Source of the DNA: Sulfuricella sp.
Lineage (GTDB): Bacteria > Pseudomonadota > Gammaproteobacteria > Burkholderiales > Sulfuricellaceae
NCBI GenBank assembly: GCA_041651995.1
Contig: JBAZID010000002.1
Location: forward strand, 62,001 to 126,000
Direction of reading: 5' to 3'
DNA: 64,000 nucleotides
Positions 24,158-32,452 of this stretch are shown here, one piece after another (positions within the stretch are counted from its first letter, which is position 1; each line of letters starts with the position of its first letter). A program made the position numbers and the translations under genes. The notes below the pieces were generated by a model that was not told where the DNA came from, did no database searches, and saw only the letters and a program-made list of their open reading frames with translations.

Positions 24158-24430
24158 TTACTTGCTGGGTGGAACGTAGCCCTGCGCCTTGTCCGCGCCA
24201 GCGCCGAAGAAGTGCGCTTCGGTCTGTTCGGCCAGATATTTGCGCGCCTTGGGGTCGGCCAGATTAAGCCGGTTCTCGTTCACCAGCATGGTTTGCTGCT
24301 TGACCCAGGATGCCCAGGCCTCCTTGGAAACATTCTCGAACAGACGCTTGCCCAGATCGCCGGGATAAGGGGGAAAATCCAGACCGTCCGCCTCGCGGCC
24401 CAGCTTGATGCATTTAACCGTTCTCGCCAT
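24158..24430 (-). CDS. yggX: YggX-family Fe(II)-trafficking protein
   Basis: A 90-residue cytoplasmic protein with the conserved start ARTVKCIKLGREADGLD and the segment VSKEAWASWVKQQTMLVNE. The single family cysteine is at position 7. YggX protects iron-sulfur clusters from oxidative damage. It lies first in the run leading into ppk, 29 bp away, and may share its promoter. Confidence 0.93.
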   Translation of the reverse strand: MARTVKCIKLGREADGLDFPPYPGDLGKRLFENVSKEAWASWVKQQTMLVNENRLNLADPKARKYLAEQTEAHFFGAGADKAQGYVPPSK

Positions 24431-24533
24431 GTCAATTGCTCCTTAGTCTATTCAACTCTTGATGATAACCAAAAAACACCGCGTCAACTACCGCGCAGCT
24501 TAACTTCTGGCCAGATATGCGATAATTCAAGCC

Positions 24534-25400
24534 ATGCAATGGTTTTTCAGACAATTTGCGCGCCTGCCGCTGTCATGGCTTCATGCGCTTGGTATCGCCA
24601 CCGGCTGGCTGGTCTACTGGACTTCCTCCGGCTACGCCTCCCGTATGCGAGAGAATATTTCCCGCAGCGGCTTGTGCGCCTCGCCGGACGCCTGCCGCCA
24701 ATTGCTGCATCAGGCCATTGGCGAAGCAGGTAAAAGCGTGCTTGAATTGCCGGCGATATGGCTGCGCCCTTATGAAGATGTCCTGGGTCTGGTGCGCAAG
24801 GCGGAGGGATGGGACAAGGTGGAAATGCTGGCGCGCGACGGCCAGGGCATCATTTTTCTCACCCCTCACCTCGGCTGCTTTGAAATTGTCGGTCCGTTTA
24901 TCGCCAGCCACATGCCGATCACCATCCTGTATCGTCCGCCCAGATTGCGCTGGACCGAAACCCCCATGCTGACGGGGCGCAGGCGCGGTCAGGTCAGCAT
25001 GGCCCCGACCGATCTCAAGGGCGTCAAGGCGCTGCTCAAGGCGCTGAAGCGCGGCCAGTCCGCCGGCATCCTGCCCGACCAGGTGCCCGGCAAGGGCGAC
25101 GGCGTGTGGGCCGATTTTTTCGGCCGCCCAGCCTATACCATGACCCTGGTGCAACGCCTGCAACATTCCACCGGCGCAGTCATCGTGCTGATGTTCGCCG
25201 AGCGCCTGCCGGGGGGGCAGGGCTACGACCTGTGGGTCGAGCCGCTGCCTGAAGCATTGCCGGAGTCCGCGACGGAGGCCGCGCGCATCCTCAATGCAGC
25301 CGTCGAAAACCTGGCGCGCCGCAACCCGGCGCAATACCTGTGGAGCTACAACCGCTACAAGGCGCCCAGGGGTTCCAGGGCAGAAGCGGAAAGCCAGTGA
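24534..25400 (+). CDS. LpxL/HtrB-family lipid A acyltransferase
   Basis: A 288-residue inner-membrane acyltransferase that adds a secondary acyl chain to lipid A. It has an N-terminal hydrophobic anchor and the catalytic HX4E motif (HLGCFE, about residue 115). LPDQVPGKGDGVWADFFG is another family motif, and the end is QYLWSYNRYK. The GTGA overlap with the next gene shows tight coupling. Two such genes in tandem suggest two different secondary acylations. Confidence 0.92.
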   Translation: MQWFFRQFARLPLSWLHALGIATGWLVYWTSSGYASRMRENISRSGLCASPDACRQLLHQAIGEAGKSVLELPAIWLRPYEDVLGLVRKAEGWDKVEMLARDGQGIIFLTPHLGCFEIVGPFIASHMPITILYRPPRLRWTETPMLTGRRRGQVSMAPTDLKGVKALLKALKRGQSAGILPDQVPGKGDGVWADFFGRPAYTMTLVQRLQHSTGAVIVLMFAERLPGGQGYDLWVEPLPEALPESATEAARILNAAVENLARRNPAQYLWSYNRYKAPRGSRAEAESQ

Positions 25401-26269
25401 TCCGCCTCGGTATTTTCATCTTCTGGCTGTTGCATTTCCTGCCCCTGCCCCTGCTGGCACCGGCCGGCAGAGGCATGGGCATGCTGCTCTACTGGCTGGG
25501 GCGCGAGCGGCGGCAGGTGGCGCGCATCAACCTGCGCCTGTGTTTTCCGGAAATGCCGGATACCCAACGCGAAAAACTGGTACGAGCCCACTTCCTCGCT
25601 TTTGGCCAGAGCCTGCTCGATCGCGGCATCCTGTGGTGGTCGTCCGAGCGGCGGTTGCGGCGGCTGGTCAGAATCGAGGGGCTGGAGCATTGGCAGGCGG
25701 TGCAGGGCAAGCCCGTGATCTGGCTCGCGCCGCACTTCGTCGGCCTCGATATGGGCGGCGTGCGCCTGACCGCCGATCACCCCCTGGTATCCATGTACAG
25801 CAGGCAAAAAAGCCGGGCGGTTGACGAGCTTCTGCTGCATGCCAGAACCCGTTTCAACCCATGCATCATGGTTTCGCGCCAGGAAGGGCTGAAGCCGGTC
25901 ATCAAGGCGATGAAACAGGGCCTGCCTTTCTATTATCTCCCGGACATGGATTTCGGCGCGCGCGATGCCGAATTCGTGCCTTTTTTCGGCTTTCCGGCCG
26001 CCACCGTCACTGCCCTGCCGCGTCTCGCCAAACTCACTGGCGCGGCGGTGGTGCCGGTGGTGACGCGCCAGCTGCCCGGCGGCAAGGGCTATGTGGCGCG
26101 TTTCTATCCCGCCTGGGAGCGCTACCCGAGCGGCGACAGTTACGCTGACACCCTGCGCATGAACCAGTTCATCGAGGAACGGGTCAATGAAATGCCCGAG
26201 CAGTATTTCTGGCTGCACAAACGCTTCAAGACCCGCCCGCCGGGCGAGAAAAAAATCTACGGCAGCTGA
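25397..26269 (+). CDS. Second LpxL-family lipid A acyltransferase
   Basis: A 290-residue paralogue of the preceding gene. The start is GTG at 25397, overlapping the upstream stop (GTGA); the longer frame from 25340 lies inside the first gene. There is a hydrophobic anchor at residues 3-22, the catalytic HX4D motif (HFVGLD) and LPDMDFGARDAEFVPFFGFP. It ends EQYFWLHKRFKTRPPGEK, a typical C-terminus. Confidence 0.92.
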   Translation: MIRLGIFIFWLLHFLPLPLLAPAGRGMGMLLYWLGRERRQVARINLRLCFPEMPDTQREKLVRAHFLAFGQSLLDRGILWWSSERRLRRLVRIEGLEHWQAVQGKPVIWLAPHFVGLDMGGVRLTADHPLVSMYSRQKSRAVDELLLHARTRFNPCIMVSRQEGLKPVIKAMKQGLPFYYLPDMDFGARDAEFVPFFGFPAATVTALPRLAKLTGAAVVPVVTRQLPGGKGYVARFYPAWERYPSGDSYADTLRMNQFIEERVNEMPEQYFWLHKRFKTRPPGEKKIYGS

Positions 26270-26307
26270 AAAATTGCCAGCCAGGGGTGCGGCCAGCGGG
26301 CAATTTT
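26270..26307 (+). terminator. Possible terminator after the acyltransferases
   Basis: AAAATTGCC (26270-26278) pairs with GGCAATTTT (26299-26307) across a 20-base loop, directly after the stop codon. A long loop makes it moderate evidence. Confidence 0.4.
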
Positions 26308-26410
26308 GAATCCTGTTGCGTAGCAAAGGATCTGGATGGCATTATTTGCGTTCGCGTTGTTCGGATCATCTCTGGCGCATGCGTCCGGCCAGTCACTGTC
26401 AGGAGGTCTT

Positions 26411-26845
26411 ATGCTTCGTTCCATCCTTGCATCCGTTTTGCTTTCTCTGTCCCTGGCTGCTCAGGCGGACGGCCTGATTTTAAAAGACATCAGGGCGCAG
26501 AACGGGGTTCAGTTATCCGTAGAGGAGCTGAAGAAGCTGATGCCAAACGCCAAGGTCGTCAGCTATCAGAAGGAGGGGAACCCCCGCCTCTGGACGAACG
26601 AACCCGGCGGCAAGCTCGTGGCTTCAAGCGGTGTCAGCCGTGATGCCGGCAAGCCGGGGAAATCATCAACCGCTCAAGGTACCTGGCATGTCGGTGACAA
26701 TGGAACTTATTGCGTTACGCTGGATTGGCCCAAACAACCTGAAAACTGGTGCCGGTACATACTCAAGGCCGGCGATAAGTACTACGGCGTCAAGTCTGTC
26801 ACCGATGGCATTGCCATTGCGCATGAGTTTGAATTTTCAAAGTAA
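26411..26845 (+). CDS. Secreted DUF995-like protein
   Basis: A 144-residue exported protein. The start at 26411 is set by AGGAGG eight bases upstream and gives a clean signal peptide (SILASVLLSLSLAAQADG). The mature part has EELKKLMPNAKVVSYQ, GTWHVGDNGTYCVTLDWP and WCRYILKAGDKYYGV, with two cysteines that may pair. It resembles DUF995 periplasmic proteins; no function is known. It is a single gene followed by a dispersed repeat. Confidence 0.75.
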   Translation: MLRSILASVLLSLSLAAQADGLILKDIRAQNGVQLSVEELKKLMPNAKVVSYQKEGNPRLWTNEPGGKLVASSGVSRDAGKPGKSSTAQGTWHVGDNGTYCVTLDWPKQPENWCRYILKAGDKYYGVKSVTDGIAIAHEFEFSK

Positions 26846-26860
26846 GCGCGGGGATCCGGG

Positions 26861-26944
26861 CATCAGCCCGGCATGTCGGGTTAAAACCCGACCTACGATG
26901 CATTGATTTTCCGATACCCAAACGGCTAATGAACTTCTGGGTTC
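26861..26944. repeat. Dispersed 84-bp repeat, copy A
   Basis: This stretch is about 90 percent identical by eye to 36941-37024. It contains GTCGGGTTAAAACCCGAC, a perfect palindrome, and the shared block TTTTCCGATACCCAAACGGC. The rest of the 26846-27023 gap shows nothing else. Confidence 0.75.
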
Positions 26945-27023
26945 AACCCTGACCGGCGCAGTAAAGTACGAGCCGGCAGTGCACGCAACAGGGGCAATGA
27001 AGGTTTTCCCCTGTTGCGAATCT

Positions 27024-27428
27024 TCAGGAAAACCGGAGTTGATTTCCGTCCCGGTCATAAGCCAGATAATTCGAAATTGCGCCGTTCTGGATGGAATCGA
27101 CCATCTTTTTCAGCGGCTCCTGTGCATCTTCGGAGCTCGGCATCACGCCGTTCCGCCCTTCCAGGCAGGCGACAAACACGACTTTCCAGTCCTGCCCGGT
27201 CTGTTGTGATTCCGCGACAAGATCAGAAAAGCTGCCCAGTTCATCAAGCGTCTTGTCGGTGCACATCTTGGGCGTCAATACGCCGCCCTGCCCGGCATGA
27301 AAACGTTCAATCTGTTCTTTTGCATAGCCTTCAGGCAGCTCGGGTTGGGTGAATACAAAAAGAAGCCGTTGCGGTTCCACTTGCTGTCCGGCGGCTTTTA
27401 ACAGCTCTTCGTAGCTTGAAATGCTCAT
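27024..27428 (-). CDS. Protein of unknown function, 134 residues
   Basis: A soluble acidic protein (MSISSYEELLKAAGQQVEPQ start) with no signal peptide or membrane helix. It contains LLFVFTQPELPEG, VVFVACLEGRNG and a C-terminal YLAYDRDGNQLRFS. Two cysteines are present without a motif. I cannot name a family. It is on the same strand as the hem genes but 54 bp beyond the truncated hemY, so it may be the last gene of that operon. Confidence 0.75.
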   Translation of the reverse strand: MSISSYEELLKAAGQQVEPQRLLFVFTQPELPEGYAKEQIERFHAGQGGVLTPKMCTDKTLDELGSFSDLVAESQQTGQDWKVVFVACLEGRNGVMPSSEDAQEPLKKMVDSIQNGAISNYLAYDRDGNQLRFS

Positions 27429-27482
27429 GCGAATTTCCTTTACTGAAAAAAATGGTTTACTTGTTGTGTGTGCCGTCAGTGC

Positions 27483-27959
27483 TTATCCGGTCATTCCCGC
27501 ATCCGGAAAGTCGCTGCAATTCTTGCCCGCCTGTGCCAGATAGGCGTCCCGTCTGGCTGTCGCCCCAAGTGCATGGGCGCTACGGGCTGCAATCAGGGCA
27601 TTGACTTCAGGCGATTCGCCCAGCTCCAGGGCGCTGGCGGCATGTTTTTCGGCTGTGGCATAACGGCCGGCGGCGAAATCCCGCATGCCCTCGAGCATCG
27701 CGCTGCGTGCCTTGCCCTGCCGTTTCTGCTGCTTGAAGGCACGAACCTGGGCAGGTAGCCGGAGGGTGCGGCTACCCACGTGCAGCAGGCTGTAAATGAC
27801 AAAGAAAGCCGCTGCCAGCAGGGCCAGCAGGAGGTTGAGGGTCAGCTCGATGCGGTAGGGCGGGTAAATCAGCAGCACGTAACCGGTATTGTGTATTGCT
27901 GCCATGGTCAATGCCACGGCGAGAAGCAGGATGGCCAGAGTCCAGAACAGCGCTTTCAT
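27483..27959 (-). pseudogene. hemY: Truncated HemY-like heme biosynthesis membrane protein
   Basis: The first 145 residues match the start of HemY. Two N-terminal membrane helices (about 5-22 and 40-62, including NTGYVLLIYPPYRIELTLNL) are followed by the charged RLPAQVRAFKQQKRQGKARS and the first helical repeats. HemY is normally about 400 residues; this ends at 158 with an unrelated-looking tail (KNCSDFPDAGMTG). Most of the TPR domain is missing. It overlaps hemX by 4 bp in the usual hemX-hemY order. A shortened but functional form cannot be excluded. Confidence 0.75.
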
Positions 27960-29002
27960 TTGCCGGCTTTATCCTGCGCCAGTTTGAAGGCGCGCGCAGC
28001 GTCCAGGCTGCCGGAAATATCCGGCAAATCGATGGAAAGACGACTCTGTTCAAGCTGTTTCAGATGATTGAGCGCGCCGCGGACGGCTTTGTCGCTGGTG
28101 TCGAAATAACGGTTTAGCCAGTCTTCGGCGGCTTTGATGTCTGCCTTGTAGCTTGCTTCGTTGCGCTGCAGCAGGGCAAGGCGCGCAGAGAGCAGGCGCA
28201 GCCTCAGGTTCTCGCGCAGGAAATAAGCCTGGTCAGGAGAGAGGAGGGGAAGTTCGGTTTTTTCCAGGTTCTGGATGCGCACCAGTTCCTTGAAGTCTTG
28301 CCAGGCTTCCTCCTTCAGCCGCAGCCAGAAATTTTCGGGCAGGGGCTGGCGTGGAGCTGGTTTTTCCATGCTGGTGGTCACGCGGCCCTGTAGCAGGGGT
28401 AATCGATCGATTCCTGCCGCCAGGATGTCGATCCGCAGATTGAGGCCCGTCAGGTCCAGCTGCGGCAGGGATTGAAGTTGCTCGATGTCCTTGTTGATCG
28501 CCTTGCGCAGCGTGAAAAATTGTGGCCGGTCCATGCGCTGCAGGCGGCTTTCGGCAGTTTGCAGCGCGATCAGCGCGGCCCGGACGTTGCCGGCCAACTG
28601 CAACTGCTGGCTGGCGATAAGCAGCATCTGTTCGATTTCCGCCAGCACCCATTCGTCGCGGTTGCGCGACATTTCCTGATACAACTCTTCCAGTGCGACC
28701 TGGTGGCTCTGGGACTCGGCAATTTTCTGCTCCAGCAGACTAAGCTTGGCTTGCGTTTCACGCACGGTTTCCTGAGTCTGGCGAACGAGAATCCCGCTTT
28801 CCTTGTTGCTTGCCTCGAATTCAGCCAGGCGGCGGCCCAGATTAAGCTCCAGTTGCGCATCGTGCTGGCGCGAATCGAGCCAGTGCCAGCCGAGCAGAAG
28901 CAGTGCCAGCATGGCGATCAGCAAAGGCAGGCTGGCCCAGCCCAATGTTTTTTTTGTGGCCGCAGCATCCTGTGCCAACGGTGTTGCGCCGGGGGGGGTC
29001 AT
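27956..29002 (-). CDS. hemX: HemX-like membrane protein of the heme operon
   Basis: A 348-residue protein with one membrane helix (about residues 25-43, SLPLLIAMLALLLLGWHWL). A long coiled coil (about 50-110) and a helical periplasmic domain follow. It matches HemX, often annotated as uroporphyrinogen III methyltransferase but lacking a methyltransferase fold. The ATG at 29002 overlaps the hemD stop (ATGA). The role is probably as a scaffold for heme enzymes; it is not proven. Confidence 0.88.
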   Translation of the reverse strand: MTPPGATPLAQDAAATKKTLGWASLPLLIAMLALLLLGWHWLDSRQHDAQLELNLGRRLAEFEASNKESGILVRQTQETVRETQAKLSLLEQKIAESQSHQVALEELYQEMSRNRDEWVLAEIEQMLLIASQQLQLAGNVRAALIALQTAESRLQRMDRPQFFTLRKAINKDIEQLQSLPQLDLTGLNLRIDILAAGIDRLPLLQGRVTTSMEKPAPRQPLPENFWLRLKEEAWQDFKELVRIQNLEKTELPLLSPDQAYFLRENLRLRLLSARLALLQRNEASYKADIKAAEDWLNRYFDTSDKAVRGALNHLKQLEQSRLSIDLPDISGSLDAARAFKLAQDKAGK

Positions 29003-29781
29003 GGTTTGCCGCGTTTCGCCCATTTGATCAAGCCTGTTATCAAACCTTCATCTCCCGGCGCTGTTGCAATAGTCAGTGTCAGTCCCATGCCCTGCGCTGT
29101 CTGGGCAATTCGCTCATGGGATACGAAGAGCGGAGTTGTTTTCAGCCATTGTTGCCCAGGTTTTCCCAGCAGATCAAACAGATTGTGCAGACTCTCTCCG
29201 CTGGTGGCCGTAACGGCATGAATTTCGCCACGCGCCCAGCGGTGCAGCAGGGGGGCGGTATCCATAACGGGCCTGGCGCGCCGGTAGCACTCGGCATACT
29301 CGAGGGTTGCCCCGCGTGAAATCAGGGTGTCGCCCAGAAATTCGCGCCCCCCCTCGCCACGAAAAATGATCACTCGCTTGCCGTGCATGTCCTGGAACTG
29401 TGGCAGCGCCAGCAGGCCTTCGCTATCAAACTGTTTTTCAGGCGCGACGACCTGCTTGATGCCGCGGTCTTCCAGCTCCTTTTTGCTGCCTTTGCCTATG
29501 GCCGCAATCACCAGATCCCGGGGGAGTTGACGCTGTGCGCGAATCAGGTTGAGTGCTTTACTCACTGCATTGGGGCTGATGAAAATCGCCACATCGAATT
29601 CATCCAGACGGGCGATCAGGGCATTGAGCGGGCGCAAATCCCCGGCGTCGAGAATTTCCAGCACCGGAAACAGAATCGCCTCGCCACCGGCGCTGGCGAT
29701 CAGTTGTGCCAGGTGTTGTGCCTGATGGGTTGGACGCGTCACCACGATTCCCATGCCCTTGAGCGGCAAATCGATGCTCAC
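28999..29781 (-). CDS. hemD: Uroporphyrinogen-III synthase
   Basis: A 260-residue enzyme that closes hydroxymethylbilane with inversion of ring D. The two-domain fold shows in GIVVTRPTHQAQHLAQLI, AIFISPNAVSKAL, VIAAIGKGSKKELED, KRVIIFRGEGGREFLGDTL and VTATSGESLHNLFDLLG. The GTG start at 29781 shares one base with the hemC stop; the longer frame from 29880 runs inside hemC. hemC, hemD and hemX are tightly coupled. Confidence 0.93.
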   Translation of the reverse strand: MSIDLPLKGMGIVVTRPTHQAQHLAQLIASAGGEAILFPVLEILDAGDLRPLNALIARLDEFDVAIFISPNAVSKALNLIRAQRQLPRDLVIAAIGKGSKKELEDRGIKQVVAPEKQFDSEGLLALPQFQDMHGKRVIIFRGEGGREFLGDTLISRGATLEYAECYRRARPVMDTAPLLHRWARGEIHAVTATSGESLHNLFDLLGKPGQQWLKTTPLFVSHERIAQTAQGMGLTLTIATAPGDEGLITGLIKWAKRGKP

Positions 29782-30704
29782 TAGAGTGCGAGTTCGGCGA
29801 GAATCTTGTCCGCGCCGAGTGCAATCAGGCGTTGGCCCATCTGTGAACCCAATTGCTCGGCATCTTCGGGCTTGCCGCATAGTTCGTCGCGTACCATGCG
29901 CTGGCCGTCAATGCTGGCGACAAAACCGCGCAGGCGCAGTTCGCCATTTTCGATCTGGGCAAAACCGCCCAGCGGCACCTGGCAGCTACCTTGCAGGGCG
30001 CGGCTCATGGCACGCTCAGCCGCAACGCAGGCCGCGCTTTCGGCGTGATGCAGCGGTGCCAGCAAAGCGACCAGATCGTTGCGGCCTTCGCGGCATTCGA
30101 TGCCGAGCGCGCCCTGGCCCACGGCGGGCAGGCTCTGTTCCGGCTCGATCAGCGCCGCGATACGGTGGCCCAGTTCCAGGCGCTTGAGCCCGGCAGCCGC
30201 CAGGATGATGGCAGCAAACTGGCCCTCGTCCAGCTTGCGCAGCCGGGTCTGCACATTGCCGCGCAGCGGTTCGATTTTCAGGTGGGGAAAGCGCGCGCGC
30301 AACTGGCATTCGCGGCGCAGGCTGGAGGTGCCCACCACGCTGCCTTCCGGCAGGGCTTCGAGATTGGAATACTGGTTGGAAACGAAGGCGTCGCGCGGGT
30401 CTTCACGCTCGCCGGTGGCGGCCAGAATGAAGCCGGGCGGCAGTGTCATCGGCACATCTTTCATTGAATGCACCGCGATGTCGGCGCGGCCTTCTTCCAG
30501 CGCCTGCTCGAGTTCCTTGACGAACAGGCCCTTGCCGCCAATCTTGGCCAGCGGTGAATTGAGGATCTGGTCGCCGGTAGTGGTCATGCCCAATATCTGC
30601 ACGTCCAATTGCGGATATAATGCTTGCAGACGGCTCTGGATGTGATGAGCCTGCCACATTGCCAGGGCGCTTTCGCGTGACGCGATGATGAGTGTGTTTT
30701 TCAA
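29781..30704 (-). CDS. hemC: Hydroxymethylbilane synthase (porphobilinogen deaminase)
   Basis: A 307-residue enzyme that links four porphobilinogen units. Conserved features include IASRESALAMWQA, the catalytic Asp in ADIAVHSMKDVP and RREDPR-like EREDPRDAF. VGTSSLRRECQLRARFPHL is the cofactor-binding stretch, and the dipyrromethane Cys is in LQGSCQVPLGG. First gene of the hemCDX operon, divergent from the thioredoxin-fold gene 18 bp away. Confidence 0.97.
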   Translation of the reverse strand: MKNTLIIASRESALAMWQAHHIQSRLQALYPQLDVQILGMTTTGDQILNSPLAKIGGKGLFVKELEQALEEGRADIAVHSMKDVPMTLPPGFILAATGEREDPRDAFVSNQYSNLEALPEGSVVGTSSLRRECQLRARFPHLKIEPLRGNVQTRLRKLDEGQFAAIILAAAGLKRLELGHRIAALIEPEQSLPAVGQGALGIECREGRNDLVALLAPLHHAESAACVAAERAMSRALQGSCQVPLGGFAQIENGELRLRGFVASIDGQRMVRDELCGKPEDAEQLGSQMGQRLIALGADKILAELAL

Positions 30705-30722
30705 AACAGGTTCCTGCTCAAG

Positions 30723-31232
30723 ATGGTAATTAAGCGTTTATTTTCAAAGGCCATGGCGCTCAGCCTGGCGCTGGCTAGTTTAACATGGTTCAGCCTGGCT
30801 GGCGCAGCAGCCCCGGTGGATGAAATTCCCGCAGCAACAGATCTGACGCTTGAGGCGGCAGCCTCTCGAAACAGGCAACTGCCGATCCTGATTCTTTTTA
30901 CTGCCCCTGGGTGCGCCTACTGCGAGCGCGTGAAACAGGAGTTTCTGCTTCCCATGCAGCGCAATCCCGAGTACGCGGACAAAGTCATCATGCGCCAGGT
31001 CGAATACCGGGGCCGGGGCAAGCTGGTGGATTTCTCTGGCAAGGCCACCACTGCCGCCAGGTTTTCCCGGCAGCATAAAATCACCCTGACACCGACCATC
31101 AAACTGTTCGATGCCAAAGGGAATTCGCTCTCCGAACCGTTGATCGGCCTGACCACGCCAGACTATTACGGTGCTTTTCTTGATCGGGCAATTGATGAGG
31201 CTCTGGCGAAAATTCGCACCCCGTCCAGATAG
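30723..31232 (+). CDS. Exported thioredoxin-fold protein (SoxW-like)
   Basis: A 169-residue protein with a signal peptide (ends near SLAGAAAP) and a thioredoxin fold. The active site is CAYC within LFTAPGCAYCERVKQEFL, and the cis-proline is in LTPTIKLFD. It is like SoxW or DsbD-gamma-type periplasmic reductants. The start shares the short divergent spacer with hemC, so the two may be regulated together. Partner unknown. Confidence 0.85.
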   Translation: MVIKRLFSKAMALSLALASLTWFSLAGAAAPVDEIPAATDLTLEAAASRNRQLPILILFTAPGCAYCERVKQEFLLPMQRNPEYADKVIMRQVEYRGRGKLVDFSGKATTAARFSRQHKITLTPTIKLFDAKGNSLSEPLIGLTTPDYYGAFLDRAIDEALAKIRTPSR

Positions 31233-31322
31233 GCGGCATTTCACCGGCAAGAAAGCCATTGACGGCAACGAGCCGAATTGACCTCGCGTCGAATAGCCGA
31301 TATGATTCCGCCTGCTCAAAAC

Positions 31323-31415
31323 GGAGAGATGGCCGAGTGGTCGAAGGTACTCCCCTGCTAAGGGAGCGTGGGGCTTAATACCTCACCGAGGGTTCGAATC
31401 CCTCTCTCTCCGCCA
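31323..31415 (+). tRNA. tRNA-Ser(GCT)
   Basis: The 93-nt gene has acceptor arms GGAGAGA (31323-31329) and TCTCTCC (31405-31411), discriminator G and encoded CCA (31413-31415). The anticodon GCT is at 31357-31359 in the stem-loop CTCCC-CTGCTAA-GGGAG. A long variable arm follows (CGTGGGGCTTAATACCTCA region), as expected for class II serine tRNA. The T-loop is GGTTCGAATCC. It reads AGC/AGU codons and marks the boundary between the core and the polysaccharide island. Confidence 0.97.
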
Positions 31416-31540
31416 ATAAATAATATGGCACAAAACGGTCTCTGACCGTTACGGATACCCCGGCAGACGCACAGTCTGTGCGGGGTTTTTCGTTTCAACC
31501 TTCGGGCTGCGTGCCAGCTTTCTTTGAAAGTCTTGTACGT

Positions 31541-31608
31541 CTTTTGTACGGAATATTGCATCCGGTCGTAGCGGGTATTACAATGGTCCGTAAATCTTCC
31601 GTACAAAG
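31541..31608. promoter_or_regulatory. Inverted repeat before the DUF1778/GNAT pair
   Basis: CTTTTGTACGGAA (31541-31553) and TTCCGTACAAAG (31597-31608) are inverted copies 43 bp apart, the second ending 10 bp before the antitoxin start. A further GTACG lies just upstream. This fits cooperative autorepression by a ribbon-helix-helix antitoxin. Confidence 0.5.
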
Positions 31609-31617
31609 GTGGTGGTT

Positions 31618-31902
31618 ATGCTGGTTTCGACTCAATCTCACGAACGCATTGATTTGCGGACGTCACCGGAAGTCAAGGAACTGATTGTGCGTGCCGCCAC
31701 TGCGGCAGGCATGTCGGTCAGCGCTTTTCTGCTGGGTACGGCACAGGAACGTGCCAGGCAGATCCTTGCCGATACCGAGATGATGACCTTGTCCTCCCGC
31801 GACTGGAATGCATTTGCCAATGCCCTGGACAACGCGGACAAACCCAGACCGAAGCTTTCCGCAGCAATGAAGCGTCACCGCGAGTGGCAGGGAAAGCGCT
31901 GA
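31618..31902 (+). CDS. DUF1778-family antitoxin (TacA-like)
   Basis: A 94-residue protein. A ribbon-helix-helix N-terminus (RIDLRTSPEVKELIVRAATA) is followed by the family segment AAGMSVSAFLLGTAQERARQIL. The C-terminal neutralising tail is DWNAFANALDNADKPRPKLSAAM. It binds DNA and blocks the adjacent acetyltransferase toxin. The ATG at 31618 lies 8 bases after AAGGTGG. Its stop is 2 bp from the toxin start. Confidence 0.88.
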   Translation: MLVSTQSHERIDLRTSPEVKELIVRAATAAGMSVSAFLLGTAQERARQILADTEMMTLSSRDWNAFANALDNADKPRPKLSAAMKRHREWQGKR

Positions 31903-31904
31903 AC

Positions 31905-32399
31905 GTGATTTTTACGGGAAGCATCGAACAGCTCTCTCCAGATCACGACAGACGTTCATTTGCTTGTGGCGTGGGTGCTCTTGATGAGTATCTACGCCGC
32001 TTCGCGCGTCAGCATGCGGCGGCCAACATCAGCAGAACCTATGTCGCGGTGGACGGTACCACGATACGTGGGTACTACAGTCTTGCCATGGCCGGAATTC
32101 GTCGGGACAACCTGCCGGTTAAACACGCCGACCGCTTTCCGAACTTCCCCCTGCCGGTAGCACGTCTGGCTCGACTTGCGGTGGCGGAACTCCATCAGCG
32201 AAAAGGATTTGGCGAACTGCTTCTGGCAGACGCCTTGCAACGTTGTTTGCGCCTGTCAGACGAAATCGGGATGGCGGGTGTCGTTGTTGATGCAAAGGAC
32301 GAAGGTGCGCGAGGGTGGTATGAGCGCTATGAATTCGAGCGGCTTCCCGATTCGCCTTTGACGTTGTGGATACCAACTGAAGCGATCAGAAAACTGTGA
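31905..32399 (+). CDS. GNAT-family acetyltransferase toxin (TacT-like)
   Basis: A 164-residue GNAT protein. Family features are SFACGVGALDEYLRRFA near the start, RGYYSLA, the acetyl-CoA loop LARLAVAELHQRKGFGELLL and the ARGWYERYEFERLPDSP end. TacT-type toxins acetylate charged aminoacyl-tRNA and stop translation. I chose GTG at 31905, directly after the antitoxin stop; GTG at 31884 is possible. Coming right after a tRNA gene, the pair may stabilise the island. Confidence 0.87.
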   Translation: MIFTGSIEQLSPDHDRRSFACGVGALDEYLRRFARQHAAANISRTYVAVDGTTIRGYYSLAMAGIRRDNLPVKHADRFPNFPLPVARLARLAVAELHQRKGFGELLLADALQRCLRLSDEIGMAGVVVDAKDEGARGWYERYEFERLPDSPLTLWIPTEAIRKL

Positions 32400-32452
32400 T
32401 CGGGATTAGCCGGATGTTTAGTCAGGAAGCGATCAGGGAGGTCGAATAAACG

